From: CAZWZG01 sp964638245
GTDB lineage: Bacteria; Pseudomonadota; Alphaproteobacteria; Rhodobacterales; Rhodobacteraceae
Assembly: GCA_964638245.1 (NCBI GenBank)
Contig: CAZWZG010000101.1
Location: 1-11,153 of the forward strand
Reading direction: 5' to 3'
Length of the DNA: 11,153 nucleotides
The position numbers were made by a program, and so were the translations under genes. Shown one piece after another: positions 1-7,167 of this stretch. The first letter of the stretch is position 1, and each line of letters begins with the position of its first letter. The notes beneath the pieces are model-generated. The model did not search any database. It was given only the letters and a program-made list of their open reading frames with translations, and was not told the DNA's origin.

Positions 1-303
1 GTGACGCGCGAGAATATCGAGACGCTGGGCGACCTTGCCGGGTGGTGGGATGTGTTCCGCGCGGGTGCTGAGGCGAAGGTCGCTGATGAGGACCGCGCGT
101 TTATCGAGCAGGCCTTCGCGATGTTGCCCGAGCCGCCATATGGCCCCGACACATGGGGCGAATGGACGTCGGCGGTCAAAGAAGCCAGCGGGCGCAAAGG
201 CAAGAGCCTGTTCATGCCGCTGCGCCATGCCGTGACCGGGCGGACGCGGGGTCCGGAGATGGCGGATGTCATGCCGCTGTTGCAGGTGAGGCCGAAACTC
301 TAG
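1..303 (+). CDS. gltX: Glutamyl-tRNA synthetase, C-terminal fragment (cut by window start)
   Basis: These 100 residues match the end of the anticodon-binding domain of bacterial glutamyl-tRNA synthetase, the cytoplasmic enzyme that charges tRNA-Glu with glutamate. The recognisable signature is the closing segment GRKGKSLFMPLRHAVTGR followed by GPEMADVMPLL, which is how class I GluRS proteins of alphaproteobacteria end. The catalytic Rossmann domain with its HIGH and KMSKS motifs must lie upstream of base 1. The GTG at base 1 is therefore an internal valine codon, not a start. The gene ends with TAG at 301-303, 62 bases before the MATE gene, and I see no terminator hairpin in that spacer. Many alphaproteobacteria carry two gltX paralogues, and the fragment does not say which one this is. 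Confidence 0.85.
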   Translation: MTRENIETLGDLAGWWDVFRAGAEAKVADEDRAFIEQAFAMLPEPPYGPDTWGEWTSAVKEASGRKGKSLFMPLRHAVTGRTRGPEMADVMPLLQVRPKL

Positions 304-365
304 GCCTACGGGTTGTGGCGATTTCGATTGGCAACGGTGCTGGGCGCGCCTAGCGTCCGCTCAGT

Positions 366-1754
366 ATGGCAGATCAAGCAAAATTCCTGACGGGCAATCT
401 GTTTCGGCACGTGACGGTCATGTCGCTGACGGCCTCTGTCGGGCTGATGGCGATTTTTGCGGTCGATTTTGTCGACATGATCTTCATCTCGATGCTGGGT
501 AAGGCCGAGCTGGCCGCTGCTGTTGGCTATGCGGGTGCGATCCTATTCTTTACCTCAAGTTTTGGAATCGGGATGGCGATTTCGGCGGGGGCGTTGGTGG
601 CGCGTGCGCTAGGGGCCGGGGACGAAGAATTGGCTCGGCGGCGGGCGACGAATTCGCTGATCTACGGCGTTCTGTTTGGAGCGATTTTCGCGGCCCTTGT
701 CTGGGTGAACATCCCGGCGTTGGCGGCGCTGATGGGCGCGTCGGGGGAGACGCTGGACCTCGCCGTTGGATACCTTCGGATCATCATTCCGTCGCTGCCG
801 CTGTTGCTGGTGGGCATGGTCGGAGGGGCGATCCTTCGGGCGCATGGCAATGCGCGGGCGTCCATGATGGCGACGTTGTGGGGTGGAGGCGTGAATGCCG
901 TGCTCGACCCGATCCTGATCTTTGGGCTGGATCTAGAGTTGACCGGGGCGGCGTTGGCGAGTGTGGCGGCGCGGTTTACGATCGGCTTCGTGGCGCTCAT
1001 GCCGATCTTTCGGGATCTTGGCGGGCTGACGCGGCCCACGATACCAGGCCTGCGCGCGGACATCGGGCCCGTTCTGACGATCGCCTTTCCCGCGATCATG
1101 ACGCAATTCGCAACGCCTGTGGGACAGGCCTATGTGACGCGGTCGATGGCTGAATATGGCGAGGCGGCGGTGGCCGGTATGGCCGTGATCGGGCGCCTGA
1201 CGCCGGTGGCGTTCGGGGTCTTGTTTGCGTTGTCCGGGGCCGTGGGGCCGATCATCGGACAGAACTTCGGGGCGGGGTTAAATGACCGCGTGAAGGGCGC
1301 GTTTAGGGACGCCATGATCTTTACAGCCATGGTCGTCGTAGGAGTGACGGCGATCCTGTTTGGCTTGCGTGGGCCGATTGCGGCGCTTTTCGAAGCCGAA
1401 GGGATCACGCGCGAATTGATCTTCCTGTTCTGTGGGCCGTTGGCGCTGGCGTTCTTTTTCAATGGGGTGATCTTCGTGGCCAATGCGGCCTTCAATAACT
1501 TGGGCCATCCCTATTATTCGACCTGGACGAACTGGGGGCGGCATACGCTGGGGACGATTCCGTTCGTGTTGATCTTTGGCGCATGGCTGGGCGCACCGGG
1601 CGTGCTGATCGGGCAAGCCGTGGGCGGCGCGGTCTTTGCAGCCATCGCAGTGGTCATGGTGTTCCGAGTGTTCCGCACAGAAGCGGCCGGACCGGGTGAC
1701 GCCCCGTTCAAACGACATGCACGCGAGTTCGCTTTGGTCCATCGTCACCGCTGA
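366..1754 (+). CDS. MATE family efflux transporter
   Basis: A 462-residue, strongly hydrophobic protein of the usual MATE length (about 450-480) with roughly twelve predicted membrane helices. MATE proteins sit in the inner membrane and export cationic drugs or metabolites in exchange for Na+ or H+. The N-terminal half shows the typical FVDMIFISMLGKAELAAAVG region (around residues 35-55). The second half has the repeat-related GPIIGQNFGAG signature (about residues 295-305). The two-fold repeat of six helices per half is consistent with this. The ATG at 366 fits the expected N-terminus, but no good Shine-Dalgarno sequence precedes it. It lies 62 bases behind gltX and could share its transcript. 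It converges with the gamma-glutamylcyclotransferase-like gene, with only 9 bases between the two stops. Substrate cannot be told from sequence; NorM- or DinF-like subfamilies are both possible. Confidence 0.93.
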   Translation: MADQAKFLTGNLFRHVTVMSLTASVGLMAIFAVDFVDMIFISMLGKAELAAAVGYAGAILFFTSSFGIGMAISAGALVARALGAGDEELARRRATNSLIYGVLFGAIFAALVWVNIPALAALMGASGETLDLAVGYLRIIIPSLPLLLVGMVGGAILRAHGNARASMMATLWGGGVNAVLDPILIFGLDLELTGAALASVAARFTIGFVALMPIFRDLGGLTRPTIPGLRADIGPVLTIAFPAIMTQFATPVGQAYVTRSMAEYGEAAVAGMAVIGRLTPVAFGVLFALSGAVGPIIGQNFGAGLNDRVKGAFRDAMIFTAMVVVGVTAILFGLRGPIAALFEAEGITRELIFLFCGPLALAFFFNGVIFVANAAFNNLGHPYYSTWTNWGRHTLGTIPFVLIFGAWLGAPGVLIGQAVGGAVFAAIAVVMVFRVFRTEAAGPGDAPFKRHAREFALVHRHR

Positions 1755-1763
1755 GCGATGCCG

Positions 1764-2321
1764 TCAAAGGATGCGGGCACCGACTGTGCGCAGTGCGGCG
1801 TCGGTCATATCGGTTTCTTCATATGACAAGCGCTGGGCGCGGGGATAGATCGGGTCGGCCCGGTCGTTTTGCACCGGGTGGTGCCAGCCGTCGGTTGTCT
1901 CGAAGAAGTGGTTCAGACCGTCCTCGCCAAAGACCTGAAGATAGCCCTGGGCCACGACGTCAATGTAACTCAGGATCAGGGGTTCGGGCGGTGTTGAGGC
2001 GTCTGCGAAATGGCCGGGATCGACAGCATAGATGCGCACGTCGCGATCACTCCCCATGGGATGCTCAATCTCTTGGACGGTGTGTTGGGCGTAAGCCTCT
2101 TCGCGGCGATCGAGGGCCGCCCAGTCGCCCTCGATCTCTGCCACCAGACCGAGGATTTCGGATTCTGGCGACGGGACGGCGGTGAGATAGGGTCGCGTCC
2201 GAAGGGACGTCTGCACCCACGCCCGTCGCCAGCCGCGCACCCGCGCTGGATGGGCGTTGGTGTGGTCATGGGTGGCGCGGTTCACCAGGGAGCCGTAGCC
2301 GAAGAAGCAGGGATGCGACAT
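1764..2321 (-). CDS. Gamma-glutamylcyclotransferase-like protein
   Basis: A 185-residue protein of the gamma-glutamylcyclotransferase (GGCT) fold. Such enzymes release 5-oxoproline from gamma-glutamyl peptides or amines in the cytoplasm. The N-terminus has the hallmark FFGYGSLVN (residues 6-14), which forms the substrate loop. The segment LDRREEAY (residues 70-77) matches the family's L-D-x-x-E pattern, so Glu74 is the probable catalytic acid. I place the start at 2321, directly before the conserved first strand. An in-frame start at 2453 would lie inside the riboswitch and add 44 unrelated residues. No Shine-Dalgarno sequence precedes 2321. A consensus TTGACA promoter places the transcript start almost on the ATG, suggesting a leaderless mRNA. 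It is divergent from the glycine cleavage operon. The substrate is not known; gamma-glutamylamine cyclotransferase or another GGCT-fold role remains possible. Confidence 0.85.
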   Translation of the reverse strand: MSHPCFFGYGSLVNRATHDHTNAHPARVRGWRRAWVQTSLRTRPYLTAVPSPESEILGLVAEIEGDWAALDRREEAYAQHTVQEIEHPMGSDRDVRIYAVDPGHFADASTPPEPLILSYIDVVAQGYLQVFGEDGLNHFFETTDGWHHPVQNDRADPIYPRAQRLSYEETDMTDAALRTVGARIL

Positions 2322-2327
2322 GCGCCG

Positions 2328-2356
2328 ATCCGACCCTTGATCGAAACGCTTGTCAA
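2328..2356 (-). promoter_or_regulatory. Probable sigma-70 type promoter of the GGCT-like gene
   Basis: On the minus strand a perfect TTGACA (2356-2351) is followed after 17 bases by TCGGAT (2333-2328), a 3-of-6 match to the -10 consensus. The -10 ends only 6 bases before the ATG at 2321, so the predicted transcript would begin at or next to the start codon. The same bases on the plus strand supply the candidate -35 (TTGTCA) of the gcv promoter, so the two divergent promoters would overlap at their -35 elements. Confidence 0.45.
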
Positions 2357-2378
2357 ACGATCCGGTTGACGCTACGCC
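2350..2378 (+). promoter_or_regulatory. Candidate promoter of the gcv operon
   Basis: TTGTCA at 2350-2355 is followed after 17 bases by TACGCC at 2373-2378. The -35 is good and the -10 is poor. What favours it is position: transcription would begin near 2384-2386, just ahead of the first paired bases of the riboswitch at 2387. This is a tentative call. Confidence 0.3.
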
Positions 2379-2386
2379 ATTTCCAT

Positions 2387-2535
2387 CCCGCCACGGGAGA
2401 ATCGCGAAAGCGATGCCGAAGGAGCAACCGCCCCGGTAAACTCTCAGGCCCAAGGACCGCGGCGGGTACGAAGAACTCTGGAGAGAGGCCAGCAGGCCCG
2501 CCGAAGGGATAACGATCTCAGGCGAAAGGACAGAG
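2387..2535 (+). promoter_or_regulatory. Tandem glycine riboswitch (two aptamers) upstream of gcvT
   Basis: Two consecutive glycine aptamers are visible. In aptamer 1, CCCGCC (2387-2392) pairs perfectly with GGCGGG (2461-2466) as P1. Inside are the conserved GCCGAAGGAGCAA (2415-2427) and CTCTCAGGCCCAAGGAC (2441-2457). In aptamer 2, CTCTG (2476-2480) pairs with CAGAG (2531-2535). Inside are GCCGAAGGGATAA (2500-2512) and ATCTCAGGCGAAAGGAC (2515-2531). A short linker, about 2467-2475, joins them. This class binds glycine and usually turns on the glycine cleavage genes when glycine is plentiful. The placement directly before gcvT fits that role exactly. Confidence 0.95.
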
Positions 2536-2537
2536 GG

Positions 2538-2572
2538 GGCACCGTCGGGTCATTTTGGCCCGGGGCGGTGCC
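2538..2572 (+). promoter_or_regulatory. Expression-platform hairpin of the glycine riboswitch
   Basis: GGCACCG (2538-2544) pairs with CGGTGCC (2566-2572). Inside, CGGGTC (2546-2551) pairs with GGCCCG (2557-2562), with one G-T pair, around a five-base loop. The stem starts three bases after the end of aptamer 2, so folding of P1 could compete with it. No U-tract follows; the next bases are GGGCGCTT. It is therefore not a textbook intrinsic terminator. It could act as a weak or Rho-assisted terminator, or control access to the ribosome site GGGAGG 25-30 bases downstream. Confidence 0.6.
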
Positions 2573-2608
2573 GGGCGCTTCACTCACCGGCGAATTGGGA
2601 GGATTGGC

Positions 2609-3721
2609 ATGGCCGATCTTGCACGCACGGTGCTTTACGACCTCCATGTCGAACTGGGGGCCAAGATGGTTCCATTCGCCGGGTATGAGATGCCAGTGCA
2701 GTACCCGCTTGGGGTGATGAAAGAGCATCTGGCCTGTCGCGCCGGTGCTGGTCTGTTCGATGTCAGCCATATGGGTCAGGTCATCGTCCGCCCGGAGGGC
2801 ACCATGGAAGAGGCCGCTTTGGCGCTTGAGGCGCTGATGCCTGTGGACGTGGCAATCCTGAAACCGGGCCGACAGCGCTATGGGCTGTTCACGACGCCTG
2901 AGGGCGGGATCATTGATGATCTGATGGTGGCGAACCGCGGGGATCATTTCCTGTTGGTGGTGAATGCGGCGACCAAGGCTGGGGACATTGCGCATCTTCA
3001 GGCCCATTTGAGCGGCGTCTCGGTCGAGCCCATCGAGGGCCGGGCGCTGATCGCGCTGCAAGGGCCTGCTGCGGAGGATGCGCTGGCGACGAAGGTGCCT
3101 GCGGTGCGCGACATGCGATTCATGGATGTGATCACCGCTGGTGACCTCTGGATTTCGCGGTCGGGGTATACGGGGGAGGATGGGTTCGAGATTTCTGTCC
3201 CTGAAGCGCAGGCCGAAGCGCTGGTGCGGGACCTTCTGGCTTTGCCCGCAGTCGAGCCGATTGGCCTTGGTGCACGGGACAGTCTGCGGCTGGAAGCCGG
3301 GCTTTGCCTATATGGCTCGGACATCGACCTGACCACCACACCCATCGAAGCCGACCTTGGCTGGGCCATTGGCAAGGCGCGGCGTTCAGGTGGTGCGCGG
3401 GCTGGCGGTTTCCCCGGAGCCGATCGCATCCTTGCTGAAATAGATGGCGGCGCTGCCCGCAAACGCGTCGGTCTTTTGCCTGAAGGGCGTGCGCCGATGC
3501 GGGCCGGGACCGAGCTCTTTGCCTCCGAGGACGCGGAAACCCCCATGGGATCAATCACTTCGGGGGCGTTTGGTCCGTCCATCGAAGGGCCGATGTCCAT
3601 GGGCTATGTCGCGGCTGAACACGCCGCACCCGGCACAAAAATCTTTGCAGAGTTGCGCGGCAAGCGGCTTGGCGCAATCGTAACAGCGATGCCGTTCCGG
3701 CCATCCACATACAAACGCTAG
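2609..3721 (+). CDS. gcvT: Glycine cleavage system T protein (aminomethyltransferase)
   Basis: A 370-residue T protein; the E. coli enzyme is 364 residues. It takes the aminomethyl group from the lipoyl arm of the H protein, transfers the one-carbon unit to tetrahydrofolate to give 5,10-methylene-THF, and releases ammonia. Family landmarks are FAGYEMPVQYPLGVMKEH (residues 23-40), FDVSHMGQ (50-57), GGIIDDL (99-105), whose acidic residues belong to the folate-binding active site, and SRSGYTGEDGFEI (184-196). The start at 2609 is chosen because GGGAGG (2597-2602) precedes it at good spacing and it opens with the usual short N-terminus. The in-frame ATG at 2555 lies in the riboswitch hairpin and is rejected. 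It is the first gene of gcvT-gcvH-gcvP, 13 bases ahead of gcvH, under glycine-riboswitch control. Confidence 0.97.
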   Translation: MADLARTVLYDLHVELGAKMVPFAGYEMPVQYPLGVMKEHLACRAGAGLFDVSHMGQVIVRPEGTMEEAALALEALMPVDVAILKPGRQRYGLFTTPEGGIIDDLMVANRGDHFLLVVNAATKAGDIAHLQAHLSGVSVEPIEGRALIALQGPAAEDALATKVPAVRDMRFMDVITAGDLWISRSGYTGEDGFEISVPEAQAEALVRDLLALPAVEPIGLGARDSLRLEAGLCLYGSDIDLTTTPIEADLGWAIGKARRSGGARAGGFPGADRILAEIDGGAARKRVGLLPEGRAPMRAGTELFASEDAETPMGSITSGAFGPSIEGPMSMGYVAAEHAAPGTKIFAELRGKRLGAIVTAMPFRPSTYKR

Positions 3722-3734
3722 GGAGGGACCCCCA

Positions 3735-4094
3735 ATGAAATACACTGAAGATCATGAATGGCTGAAGGTCGACGGCGACGTCGTTATCGTGGGCATCACG
3801 GCCTATGCTGCCGAGCAACTGGGCGACGTGGTGTTCGTCGAATTGCCCGAGGTTGAGACGCAAGTCGCCACGGGAGACGAGATTGTTGTCATTGAATCCG
3901 TCAAGGCGGCGTCCGACATCGCGGCCCCGCTGGACGGCGAGATCACGGAAGTGAACGACGCGTTGTCGGACACGCCCAACCTTGTGAACGACGACCCGAC
4001 CGGGGCGGCGTGGTTCTTCAAGATGAAGATCGACGACATGAGCGCGCTGGACGCGTTCATGGACGAAGACGCCTATAACGACCACATCGCCTGA
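3735..4094 (+). CDS. gcvH: Glycine cleavage system H protein (lipoyl carrier)
   Basis: A 119-residue lipoyl-domain protein that shuttles the aminomethyl intermediate between the P, T and L proteins. The lipoylated lysine is Lys57 in the canonical motif ESVKAASD. The N-terminal TEDHEWL and the AYAAEQLGDVVFVELPEV stretch are typical of GcvH. The length is slightly shorter than the 125-130 residues common in the family, through a compact N-terminus, and all conserved core segments are present. The AGGGAGG at 3720-3726, overlapping the end of gcvT, serves as ribosome binding site for the ATG at 3735. The gene is 13 bases after gcvT and 10 bases before gcvP, consistent with one transcript. The protein is acidic, as expected. 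The L protein (dihydrolipoyl dehydrogenase) gene is not in this window. Confidence 0.98.
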   Translation: MKYTEDHEWLKVDGDVVIVGITAYAAEQLGDVVFVELPEVETQVATGDEIVVIESVKAASDIAAPLDGEITEVNDALSDTPNLVNDDPTGAAWFFKMKIDDMSALDAFMDEDAYNDHIA

Positions 4095-4104
4095 GGAGAC
4101 TGAG

Positions 4105-6828
4105 ATGCCCTTCGAGCCAAGCACTTACCTGCCCTATGACTTCGCCAATCGCCGCCATATCGGGCCATCTCCGGCCGAGATGGAGGAGATGTTCAAAGTG
4201 CTTGGCGTAAAGGATCTGGACGAGTTGATCGACCAGACTGTGCCTGCGTCGATCCGCCAGAGTGCTCCGCTGGATTTCGGCAAGCCGAAGTCCGAACGGG
4301 AATTGCTTTGGCACATGCGCCAGGTGGCCAAGAAGAACGACGTGTTCACCACCATGATTGGACAAGGGTATCACGGGACGACAACGCCGCCCGCGATCCA
4401 GCGCAACATTCTTGAGAATCCGGCGTGGTACACGGCCTACACGCCTTATCAGCCCGAGATCAGCCAGGGGCGGCTGGAAGCGCTGTTGAACTACCAGACG
4501 ATGATCACTGACCTGACCGGGCTTGAGGTTGCCAATGCCTCGCTTCTGGACGAGCCGACGGCGGCGGCAGAGGCGATGGCCATGGCGCAGAGGGTGTCGA
4601 AATCCAAGGCGACCGGGTTCTTCGTAGATGAGAATTGCCATCCCCAGACGATTGCCGTGATCGAAACGCGCGCGGCGCCGCTCGGGATCGACGTCACCGT
4701 GGGCGATCCGGCGGATATCGCCAGCGCCGATGCCGTGGCGGGCTATTTCGGGGCGATTTTCCAGTATCCGGGCACCTATGGCCACGTCACCGACTTCACC
4801 GATCACATCGCCAAGCTGCATGAGGTGAAGGGGATCGGGATTGTGGCGGCGGACCCGCTGGCACTAACCCTTTTGAAAGAGCCGGGCGCGATGGGCGCCG
4901 ATATCGCCGTCGGTGCGACCCAGCGGTTCGGCGTGCCTATGGGTTATGGCGGACCGCACGCGGCCTATATGGCTTGCAAGGATGCCTACAAGCGCGCGCT
5001 TCCGGGCCGGCTTGTCGGCGTCAGCGTCGATGCGCGCGGCAACCGGGCCTACCGTTTGAGCCTTCAGACCCGCGAACAGCATATTCGCCGCGAAAAGGCG
5101 ACGTCGAATGTGTGTACGGCGCAAGCGCTCTTGGCCGTGATGGCGTCCTTCTACGCGGTGTTCCATGGCCCCGAGGGCCTGCGCGCGATTGCCGAGCGCA
5201 TTCATCGCAAGACCGAGCGGTTGGCGAAGGGGCTGATCGCTGGTGGCTTCACCGTCGAGCCGGAGACGTTCTTTGACACGATCACGGTCGAGGTTGGCGC
5301 GCTTCAGGGCGTCATCATGGAAGCTGGGCGGCGCGAGCGGATCAATTTCCGCAAGGTCGGCACCACCAAGATCGGGATGACGATCGACGAAACGATCCGG
5401 CCCGCAACGCTTGAGGCTGTCTGGCGGGCGTTTGGGCTGGACTTTGGGCGCGANNNNNNNNNNNNNNNNNNNNNNNNNNNNNNNNNNNNNNNNNNNNNNN
5501 NNNNNNNNNNNNNNNNNNNNNNNNNNNNNNNNNNNNNNNNNNNNNNNNNNNNNCCCTTTGCGCCGGTCGAACAGGCCGAAGGGTACATCGAGCTGGTCGA
5601 GGATCTGGCCGACAAGCTGTGCGTGATCACGGGCTATGACGCGATGTCGATGCAGCCCAATTCGGGCGCGCAGGGGGAGTATGCCGGTCTGATGACCATT
5701 GCCGCATATCATGCCGCGCGCGGGGATACCGAGCGTAAGGTCTGTCTGATCCCGGTCTCGGCCCATGGCACGAACCCGGCCTCGGCGCAGATGGCAGGCA
5801 TGTCGGTGGTCGTCGTGAAATCGGCGGAAAACGGGGACGTTGATCTCGACGATTTTCGCGCCAAGGCCGAGGCAGCGGGTGATGCGCTGGCTGCTTGCAT
5901 GATCACCTACCCTTCGACCCATGGCGTGTTCGAGGAAACCGTGCGCGAGGTCTGCGAGATCACCCATGCCCACGGCGGGCAGGTCTATCTGGATGGTGCG
6001 AACCTGAACGCGATGGTGGGGATCTCGAAACCGGGCGAGCTGGGCGCGGATGTGTCCCACCTGAACCTGCACAAGACGTTCTGCATTCCCCATGGCGGGG
6101 GCGGTCCCGGCATGGGGCCAATTGGCGTCAAAGCGCATCTCGCACCCTTCCTGCCGGGGCATCCCGAGACGGGCGGACGTGAGGGGCCGGTCAGCGGCGC
6201 GCCTTATGGCTCGGCCTCGATCCTCCCGATCTCTTGGGCGTATATCCTGATGATGGGCGGTGATGGCCTGACGCAAGCGACCAAGGTCGCGATCCTGAGC
6301 GCGAACTACCTGGCCAAACGGCTCGAAGGGGCGTTTGACGTGCTTTACAAGGGCGGCAATGGGCGGATTGCCCATGAGTGCATTCTGGACACGCGCCCGT
6401 TTGCCGAAAGCGCTCATGTCACGGTCGATGACATCGCCAAGCGCCTGATGGACAACGGGTTTCATGCGCCGACCATGAGTTGGCCCGTGGCGGGGACGCT
6501 GATGATCGAGCCGACGGAATCCGAGACCAAGGCCGAACTGGACCGGTTTGTCGATGCGATGCTGTCGATCCGTGAAGAGATCGCCGAGATTGAGCGTGGA
6601 GACATTGATGCGGAAAACAACCCGCTGAAGAACGCGCCGCACACGGTCGAGGATCTGGTGGGTGAATGGGATCGCCCCTATAGCCGCGAAGTCGGCTGTT
6701 ACCCGGCGGGCGCGTTCCGGGTCGACAAGTACTGGCCGCCGGTGAACCGGGTGGATAACGCCTATGGCGACCGGCATCTGGTCTGCACCTGCCCACCGCT
6801 GGATGAGTACCTGGAAGCGGCGGAGTAA
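4105..6828 (+). CDS. gcvP: Glycine dehydrogenase (decarboxylating), P protein; interrupted by an assembly gap
   Basis: A single-chain P protein. It binds pyridoxal phosphate, decarboxylates glycine and passes the aminomethyl group to GcvH. The N-terminal half opens with the usual YDFANRRHIGPSPAEMEEM region (residues 10-28) and includes GYHGTTTPPAIQRN and YTPYQPEISQGRLEAL. The C-terminal half contains NSGAQGEYAGL, SAHGTNPASAQMAG and the cofactor site LNLHKTFCIPHGGGGPG, where Lys657 (numbered with the nominal gap) is the Schiff-base lysine. The Ns at 5454-5553 fall between the two halves. The known sequence on both sides is full and in frame, and the total is 907 with placeholders against roughly 950 for the family. 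About 75-80 residues are therefore probably missing, not 34. There is no sign that the gene itself is broken. GAGGAG upstream of 4105 is the ribosome site. Confidence 0.96.
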   Translation: MPFEPSTYLPYDFANRRHIGPSPAEMEEMFKVLGVKDLDELIDQTVPASIRQSAPLDFGKPKSERELLWHMRQVAKKNDVFTTMIGQGYHGTTTPPAIQRNILENPAWYTAYTPYQPEISQGRLEALLNYQTMITDLTGLEVANASLLDEPTAAAEAMAMAQRVSKSKATGFFVDENCHPQTIAVIETRAAPLGIDVTVGDPADIASADAVAGYFGAIFQYPGTYGHVTDFTDHIAKLHEVKGIGIVAADPLALTLLKEPGAMGADIAVGATQRFGVPMGYGGPHAAYMACKDAYKRALPGRLVGVSVDARGNRAYRLSLQTREQHIRREKATSNVCTAQALLAVMASFYAVFHGPEGLRAIAERIHRKTERLAKGLIAGGFTVEPETFFDTITVEVGALQGVIMEAGRRERINFRKVGTTKIGMTIDETIRPATLEAVWRAFGLDFGRXXXXXXXXXXXXXXXXXXXXXXXXXXXXXXXXXXPFAPVEQAEGYIELVEDLADKLCVITGYDAMSMQPNSGAQGEYAGLMTIAAYHAARGDTERKVCLIPVSAHGTNPASAQMAGMSVVVVKSAENGDVDLDDFRAKAEAAGDALAACMITYPSTHGVFEETVREVCEITHAHGGQVYLDGANLNAMVGISKPGELGADVSHLNLHKTFCIPHGGGGPGMGPIGVKAHLAPFLPGHPETGGREGPVSGAPYGSASILPISWAYILMMGGDGLTQATKVAILSANYLAKRLEGAFDVLYKGGNGRIAHECILDTRPFAESAHVTVDDIAKRLMDNGFHAPTMSWPVAGTLMIEPTESETKAELDRFVDAMLSIREEIAEIERGDIDAENNPLKNAPHTVEDLVGEWDRPYSREVGCYPAGAFRVDKYWPPVNRVDNAYGDRHLVCTCPPLDEYLEAAE
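5454..5553. other. Assembly gap of 100 Ns inside gcvP
   Basis: Exactly 100 undetermined bases, the usual placeholder for a gap of unknown length. The reading frame happens to continue across it, which has a one-in-three chance. From the usual length of GcvP the real gap is probably about 230 bases. The hidden part should include the P protein's second-half start, with its conserved SCTMKLN-type segment (known from the family, not seen here). Confidence 0.97.
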
Positions 6829-6834
6829 GGCGTT

Positions 6835-7089
6835 TCACGCCTGCCAACGCTCAAGTTTTGGAATGCCCCGCGTAAAGGCCCAGGCCATGATGCGGGGCAT
6901 GCCTTTTGCGGCCAATGCATCAAGGCACTGGGCCTGAAACTCTTCCGCGGTGACATCGGGATGACGAAAAGCGCCCTTGTCATAGCAGATCGAGCAGTAG
7001 GTCGTGCTTTTCGAACCATCGGCCTCGCTTCCGCCGCCATTTGGGTCGCGGTCAAGCGGCATTCCGCAGCTCTGGCATCGCTGTCCCAT
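6835..7089 (-). CDS. Small zinc-ribbon protein
   Basis: An 84-residue protein with four cysteines in two CxxC knuckles, C5-x2-C8 (CQSCGMPL) and C32-x2-C35 (YCSICYDKG), the layout of a putative zinc-ribbon family. The rest, including a GMPRIMAWAFTRGIPKLERW tail, looks conserved in bacterial relatives, but no biochemical role is known to me. The start at 7089 is preferred to an in-frame ATG at 7143. GGAGG (7098-7094) lies four bases before it, and the upstream residues fall inside the promoter region. It is divergent from a MerR-family gene across a palindromic operator, which suggests it is the target of that regulator. Its stop is 6 bases from the end of gcvP, so the two genes converge. It could be a metal-responsive protein or a nucleic-acid or protein adaptor; nothing here decides. 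Confidence 0.8.
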   Translation of the reverse strand: MGQRCQSCGMPLDRDPNGGGSEADGSKSTTYCSICYDKGAFRHPDVTAEEFQAQCLDALAAKGMPRIMAWAFTRGIPKLERWQA

Positions 7090-7126
7090 AGGTCCTCCAT
7101 CTGCCTTGTTTCCGTCTGTTGAAAAC

Positions 7127-7157
7127 AGTAGACTTGAAACCATGGAGCAAAGTCAAC
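7127..7157 (-). promoter_or_regulatory. MerR-type promoter/operator between the zinc-ribbon and merR-like genes
   Basis: Arms GTAGACTT (7128-7135) and AAGTCAAC (7150-7157) form an inverted repeat with 7 of 8 positions matching. It is centred on a perfect CCATGG, 30 bp in all. On the minus strand the same bases hold TTGACT (7156-7151) and TCTACT (7132-7127), 18 bases apart, so the dyad fills the spacer of the promoter that would read the zinc-ribbon gene. A dyad within an over-long spacer is the established architecture of MerR-family activated promoters. The operator also lies 11-40 bases before the regulator's own ATG, which fits autoregulation. Confidence 0.6.
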
Positions 7158-7167
7158 GGTTTTTGCA

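Noticed and set aside
366..1754. Minus-strand open frames of 121-156 codons opposite the MATE gene
   Set aside because: They are out-of-frame shadows of a membrane protein gene and show no domain.
2322..2453. Upstream start for the GGCT-like gene at 2453
   Set aside because: The 44 extra residues would be encoded opposite the riboswitch and the promoter region and precede the conserved FFGYGSL start of the fold.
2555..2608. Upstream start for gcvT at 2555
   Set aside because: It lies within the riboswitch hairpin and has no ribosome site, whereas 2609 has GGGAGG at correct spacing and matches the family N-terminus.
4864..6777. Long minus-strand open frame of 637 codons opposite gcvP
   Set aside because: It is the antisense shadow of a high-GC gene, runs through the N gap, and its translation is arginine/histidine-rich with no recognisable motif, while gcvP on the plus strand is unambiguous.
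6828..6842. Small hairpin AGGCG/CGCCT after gcvP as a terminator
   Set aside because: The stem has only five pairs, no T-run follows, and it overlaps the stop of the convergent zinc-ribbon gene; this is too weak to call.
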